From Phytopythium helicoides (Eukaryota; Oomycota; Peronosporomycetes; Pythiales; Pythiaceae): a stretch of 64,000 nucleotides of DNA. The first letter of the stretch is position 1. Each line of letters begins with the position of its first letter. The stretch spans positions 620,001-684,000 of the forward strand of contig JANFNE010000026.1 in assembly GCA_024867545.1 (NCBI GenBank), read 5' to 3'. Made by a program: the position numbers and the translations under genes. The notes under the pieces were generated by a model, which saw only the letters and a list, made by a program, of their open reading frames with translations, ran no database searches and had not been told where the DNA came from. Shown here piece after piece: positions 60,412-64,000 of this stretch.

Positions 60412-62391
60412 ATGGCAAACAAGCGCGCTCGATCGGGCAAGGAGGGCGATCCAGGTCCCCGGCGAGGCAGGTCCAAGATCAGACAAGCTGCCGCAGGGCT
60501 ATGCAGATCCACAACGAGTAGAGCTGCTTCAGCAACTCGTCGAGGTCGGTCCAAGACAACACGTGCAGCTGGTCCGACGTCAGGCGATGCTAGATCTAAA
60601 AGGAAGAAGCGCAGTGCAGAACCACGCAAGAGTCAGTCAAAGAGGCGACGAGCCGAAGTCGAAGCTCGTGACGCAGCTAACGCCAAATCCTCGCTTGTGT
60701 GCATCAAGACGTCGCTCAAGGCGTTTTGCAAGAGCGATGAGGCCATGACTTTGCCGTGGGAGTCCGTGCTGGCGGATATGGACCAGGCCGTGCTGGAGGC
60801 TTACGTCCTCGCCAACATCCACGCCGTGCGGATGTGTCAGCTGGGCGATGCAGTGGAGCCACTCAACCAGGTCTTCTTCTACAGATGCCTATCGTGTGTT
60901 TGCAACGCCAACTCCACACTCGGGTCTCCTGCATTCCAGCAATCAGTCACGCTGTACAACACTTGGCGAGGTGAAGACGCTCGACGTGCAAGCAACCTGC
61001 AGATTACCGCTGGGTGGCAGCAGAACGCATCCCAAATGATGGCCACTAACACCAAGAACGCGATCGTACGCAACTTCTACCGTCGCTTTCACCGTCACAT
61101 CAAGCGGGTCTATGACATGAACGGTGCTGAGGCCTACGTCATGATCAAGAGCATCCTGGACCCTGTCTACAACGGCAACGATACCCAGGTGCAGGCTTGG
61201 CGAGAGCAGATCCCGCGCAACGAGAGCGGCTACTTGTCCGACGAGGCTAACAGTTTGCTTCCTCTCACCTACATGATTCTGACCGACATTGAGGAGAGGA
61301 ATCGCCGGTTTCAGCATCGACAGGACATCCCAGAGGTCCGCACGTTCAGTCTCCTGCCGACAAAGAATGGGTTCAAGTGCTCGCACTTCAAGATGTGCAA
61401 GACGGCGCTCCGCAGCCTACTTCTACGTGCTCGTGTTCGCGTGCCTCCTCAAGGTGACGATTGGAATGCTGTCGCAGACGAATGGTGGCACAGTCTCTTC
61501 AATATCGAGAAGTTTGAAACAGCCAACAAGAAGTTCGCAGGAGAGATCGTGACGGACGGAAAGGCTGTCAGTATTGTCATGCGGAAAACCCATCCGGCGA
61601 CAGACCGCCCACTTCGGGAAGAAGACTACGATGTCATGTGGGGCCTAGATCCTGGCAGACGAGATCTGTTTGTAGCAACCAACCAGGATGGCGAGACTAT
61701 CCACTGCTCTACTCGTGAGTTCTACGAAGATGCTCGCTACCACAAGAGCAACCAGAAGATAGCTTGCTGGAAGGAGCGGCGTCCCGACATTTTGACGGCC
61801 GAGCGTCAGATGCCGTCGAAGAAGACCGCGTCGCTCGAGCTGCTGGAAACGTACACACGATACGTTATTCCACGTATGGAAAACCTGCTAGGATTTTCAC
61901 GGGCGAAGGGATTCCGCAACCTGCGTTTTGGACGGTACATCTTTGCGCAGAAGAAGCTACATGAACTCTGCCGGAGACTGACCCAGCAAGCAGGCAGGCG
62001 AACGGTGGTTGGATTTGGAGATTGGAGCAATACCGATTACTCTGGACTCATCAAGAAGTGCCCCGCGGGGCCGGTCAAAAGACTGGAGCACACGTTGAGA
62101 AACTACTGTCGTGTACAACCAATTGACGAGTTTCGCACCAGCAAGCTTCACTCACGTTGCCACCGGCAACTAGAATACCAGTACAGTCTCCGACTCTGCA
62201 AGGTCAAGAACAGCACGGACAAGGAATGGCGGACGTGCAAGGTTTATAGTGTGCTCCATTGTCGATCCAATGGCTGTTTTGGTACTACTGTGAACCGCGA
62301 CGTCAACGCCTCGAAAAACATGCTCATGCTCCTCCTCAACATGTTCCGTGGTCAACCAAGACCTACCGTTTTCTGTCGAGCGCCAACTTAA
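60412..62391 (+). CDS. Fanzor, eukaryotic TnpB-like RNA-guided nuclease, full length
   Basis: Single exon, 659 residues, from an ATG in good context (CACCATGG). The first ~90 residues are very basic (RSKRKKRSAEPRKSQSKRRR), a likely nuclear-localisation region. The C-terminal RuvC-like nuclease has MWGLDPGRRDLFVAT (RuvC-I Asp, about residue 413), a GFGDWSNTDY block (about 535), a zinc finger (HSRCHRQ; RTCKVYSVLHCRSNGC) and the RuvC-III motif NRDVNASKN (about 629). Fanzors are RNA-guided DNA endonucleases related to IS200/605 and IS607 TnpB and are carried by eukaryotic transposons. No transposase gene lies beside it, so it may be non-autonomous or solitary. All three catalytic motifs look intact. 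Its insertion separates two members of the membrane-protein family. Confidence 0.88.
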   Translation: MANKRARSGKEGDPGPRRGRSKIRQAAAGLCRSTTSRAASATRRGRSKTTRAAGPTSGDARSKRKKRSAEPRKSQSKRRRAEVEARDAANAKSSLVCIKTSLKAFCKSDEAMTLPWESVLADMDQAVLEAYVLANIHAVRMCQLGDAVEPLNQVFFYRCLSCVCNANSTLGSPAFQQSVTLYNTWRGEDARRASNLQITAGWQQNASQMMATNTKNAIVRNFYRRFHRHIKRVYDMNGAEAYVMIKSILDPVYNGNDTQVQAWREQIPRNESGYLSDEANSLLPLTYMILTDIEERNRRFQHRQDIPEVRTFSLLPTKNGFKCSHFKMCKTALRSLLLRARVRVPPQGDDWNAVADEWWHSLFNIEKFETANKKFAGEIVTDGKAVSIVMRKTHPATDRPLREEDYDVMWGLDPGRRDLFVATNQDGETIHCSTREFYEDARYHKSNQKIACWKERRPDILTAERQMPSKKTASLELLETYTRYVIPRMENLLGFSRAKGFRNLRFGRYIFAQKKLHELCRRLTQQAGRRTVVGFGDWSNTDYSGLIKKCPAGPVKRLEHTLRNYCRVQPIDEFRTSKLHSRCHRQLEYQYSLRLCKVKNSTDKEWRTCKVYSVLHCRSNGCFGTTVNRDVNASKNMLMLLLNMFRGQPRPTVFCRAPT

Positions 62392-62565
62392 CACATCAGG
62401 GGCCACAAAGTGTCTGCAGGTGCGCTCAGCGTTGCCCGCAGATAGCACTGTATACTCAGGCATTGTTGCATTTTCACTGGGTTCCATTCCCAGTCATCGT
62501 CTTTTATCGTAGGATGCCGGGCTTACCACGGCCATACCCGCGAGCCGAAGGCGAGTGCTAGCAAT
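62392..62565 (+). ncRNA. Candidate Fanzor guide (omega) RNA 3' region
   Basis: Conserved with the relic (24291-24464) although non-coding. It has a 6-bp hairpin ACTGGG-TTCCATT-CCCAGT at 62476-62494 and ends at a boundary shared by both copies (GAGTGCTAGCAAT). Known TnpB/Fanzor RNAs start within the 3' part of the ORF and run to the element end, with the guide taken from flanking DNA. Confidence 0.4.
62514..62535 (-). repeat. Putative right terminal/subterminal inverted repeat of the Fanzor element
   Basis: Reverse complement ATGGCCGTGGTAAGCCCGGCAT matches 59936-59955 with a 2-base gap. It lies 30 bp inside the right limit shared with the relic, so it may be subterminal. Confidence 0.4.
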
Positions 62566-62690
62566 TAGCGCAGAAACTGACCTATGCTAGATTTAGCTGC
62601 ATTATCCGGATCATCAGGCAACGCAGTCATCTTTGCAGCTTCGTATACCAACACCGCCTTCAGCCATTTGCCTCTTGCTTACTTAACACC

Positions 62691-64000
62691 ATGGGTTGCT
62701 CCAGGGTTACGGCACTGCTAGGCCACGTGTCCGAGCTCGTACAGATCAAGCACCGAGGTCAGTACTCTGATGAGCGGCTGCTGGCGCTGAGCAAATATGC
62801 GGAGAGCATACCAGCGTGGCGAGTAGTGCTCGTGCTATCATTGACGCCGATGCCAAGCCTCGCAATTATCGCTGCCATTGAGATCGTACCGCTTGCAGAT
62901 CCGCGTGAGGGGATACAAGCCAACCAAATGTTCTACGTGCGGATGTTTGTTACGTACCTGATCATGGCTTGCACACTCCAGCAGCAGTTCTGCGTACAGG
63001 TCGGACCGACTCTTCCTATTTCAACAAGAACTCTTGTATTCGGAACGCTTTTCGTCGCCATCTCAACCATGAGCGCAGCATATCTTTTGGCGCTGGCAAT
63101 TGGGTTTCCTGTCCCGTTTACGATGCCCATTACAGGTCCGAGCTACTTACTGGCAGAAGTTTTGGTGCTTGGCATGTCATGGTGGCCCTATGTCAAAGCG
63201 GAGAGATCAGTTGTTTACGATATTGCGCGAGGCTGCCTGTACTTCCTTCTTCAGTGGGGGATGATACTGATCTACCCAGTGCACTACTATGGGTTCACAA
63301 ATATTCCTGATGACGATCAACTAGCCAGGATGATCTTCTTTGGACTACTTCCGCTTATCAAATTCACGAACCGCAGACTATTTGACAGAGTGTGTAGAAA
63401 AACAAGAGGTGGAGCTGAACTAACATCTATCTTTGCTATCCTCAACGCTGACGTCTTGGGATCGCTCTTCGTGGCGTTTTCAATTCAGTTCAAACCTACG
63501 GTTGTCATGTCTGCCTTGGTTGCGGGTGCCAAATTTCTTCAAGCAGTTTTCTTTTTACGAGAATTTCGAGCTGACGCACTGCAAATTCAAGAGATTGCTG
63601 ATCGCATCTTCACGAAATCAAAGCCAACTTGTAGCCCAACCTCGTCTAGAAACCTTATTGAGCGAGCTGCCAATGTTTTGATAAGTCAGAATGCCTCGAA
63701 TGGTTTCGGAGAGAGTACGCCTGATCCTCCCAAGGATGATCGTCCTCGATATCATTCGTACTCAGGCCAAATCAGATCAACACAACAAAAGAAAACTGTG
63801 TTAGACTTCATCAATACATATCTGAGTTCAAGAAATCGAGTAGCAGTAGCGTCAAACCTTTGCAAGAATACTACAGCATCCGTTATCCCATTGGTTCAAG
63901 CAAATGCTGTCGATACCACAACCCAAGAGCAGCTTGAGTGCACCTTCTTAACAATGGTGCGCAAGCTTCTCTACACCGCCGAAGTCATTCTCCTCATAGA
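62691..64000 (+). CDS. Multi-spanning membrane protein family, member 3 (cut by window end)
   Basis: Open from the ATG at 62691 (MGCSRVTALLGHVSELVQIKHRGQYS) to the window edge, 436 codons without a stop. Hydrophobic segments include WRVVLVLSLTPMPSLAIIAAI, MFVTYLIMACTLQQQFC, AAYLLALAIGFPVPFTMPI, LAEVLVLGMSWWPYV, YFLLQWGMILIYPVHYYGF and SALVAGAKFLQAVFFL. A long polar loop follows. The last residues (MVRKLLYTAEVILLI) align with member 2's SMVARLLSMTEFVILVEY, so about 110-130 residues should remain beyond the edge. The family is unrecognised. Two conserved motifs, QQQFC and GFP(V/I)PFT, are shared by all three members. Confidence 0.7.
   Translation, partial: MGCSRVTALLGHVSELVQIKHRGQYSDERLLALSKYAESIPAWRVVLVLSLTPMPSLAIIAAIEIVPLADPREGIQANQMFYVRMFVTYLIMACTLQQQFCVQVGPTLPISTRTLVFGTLFVAISTMSAAYLLALAIGFPVPFTMPITGPSYLLAEVLVLGMSWWPYVKAERSVVYDIARGCLYFLLQWGMILIYPVHYYGFTNIPDDDQLARMIFFGLLPLIKFTNRRLFDRVCRKTRGGAELTSIFAILNADVLGSLFVAFSIQFKPTVVMSALVAGAKFLQAVFFLREFRADALQIQEIADRIFTKSKPTCSPTSSRNLIERAANVLISQNASNGFGESTPDPPKDDRPRYHSYSGQIRSTQQKKTVLDFINTYLSSRNRVAVASNLCKNTTASVIPLVQANAVDTTTQEQLECTFLTMVRKLLYTAEVILLI

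Overview
The window is nuclear DNA from a eukaryote, most likely an oomycete (Pythium/Globisporangium or Phytophthora grade). The evidence is GC-rich genes with few introns of about 60-85 nt (GT-AG), very short intergenic gaps, close matches to the oomycete initiator (GCTCATTCC-type) upstream of several secreted-protein genes, START-FYVE proteins, secreted GH3 and GPI/TM-anchored-style glycosidases, and eukaryotic HID1, OCRL, HAUS3, DBP5, WDR12 and COPI-associated genes. All exon structures were derived by hand from splice-site phase and protein continuity. No tRNA, rRNA or CRISPR array was recognised.

Layout. 0-12 kb holds housekeeping and membrane-traffic genes: a PDZ/coiled-coil protein running off the left edge, an OCRL-type inositol 5-phosphatase, HID1, a class I phosphatidylinositol transfer protein and a CtIP/Sae2-like protein. 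12-24 kb holds two large START-FYVE proteins, with secreted His/Gly/Tyr-rich proteins and a SpoU methyltransferase between them. 23.9-33.7 kb is a rearranged region. It has a Fanzor 3'-end relic, then two head-to-head genes that fuse a fructuronate-reductase-like dehydrogenase to a uronate-isomerase-like amidohydrolase. Their 3' parts, and a Gly/Tyr-rich gene beyond each, lie in a nearly identical 2.8-kb inverted repeat. 33.7-47 kb holds a GH3 beta-glucosidase, HAUS3, DBP5/DDX19, WDR12/YTM1, a membrane-anchored glycosidase and a WRC-like nuclear protein, with a 2-kb gene-free stretch.

47-55 kb holds two inverted copies of a 0.75-kb repeat. They enclose a pseudogene and an 804-residue protein that joins a BED-finger/hAT-like N-terminus to a zinc alcohol dehydrogenase. 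An intact relative of the pseudogene follows. 55-64 kb holds a COPI-associated membrane protein and three members of an unrecognised multi-spanning membrane family (one dead, one intact, one cut by the window). A full-length Fanzor (eukaryotic TnpB-like RNA-guided nuclease) sits between the second and third members.

The most interesting items are the Fanzor gene with its relic and conserved 3' segment (candidate guide RNA), the reductase-isomerase fusion pair whose second halves have been homogenised while the first halves diverged, and the BED/hAT-alcohol dehydrogenase fusion.
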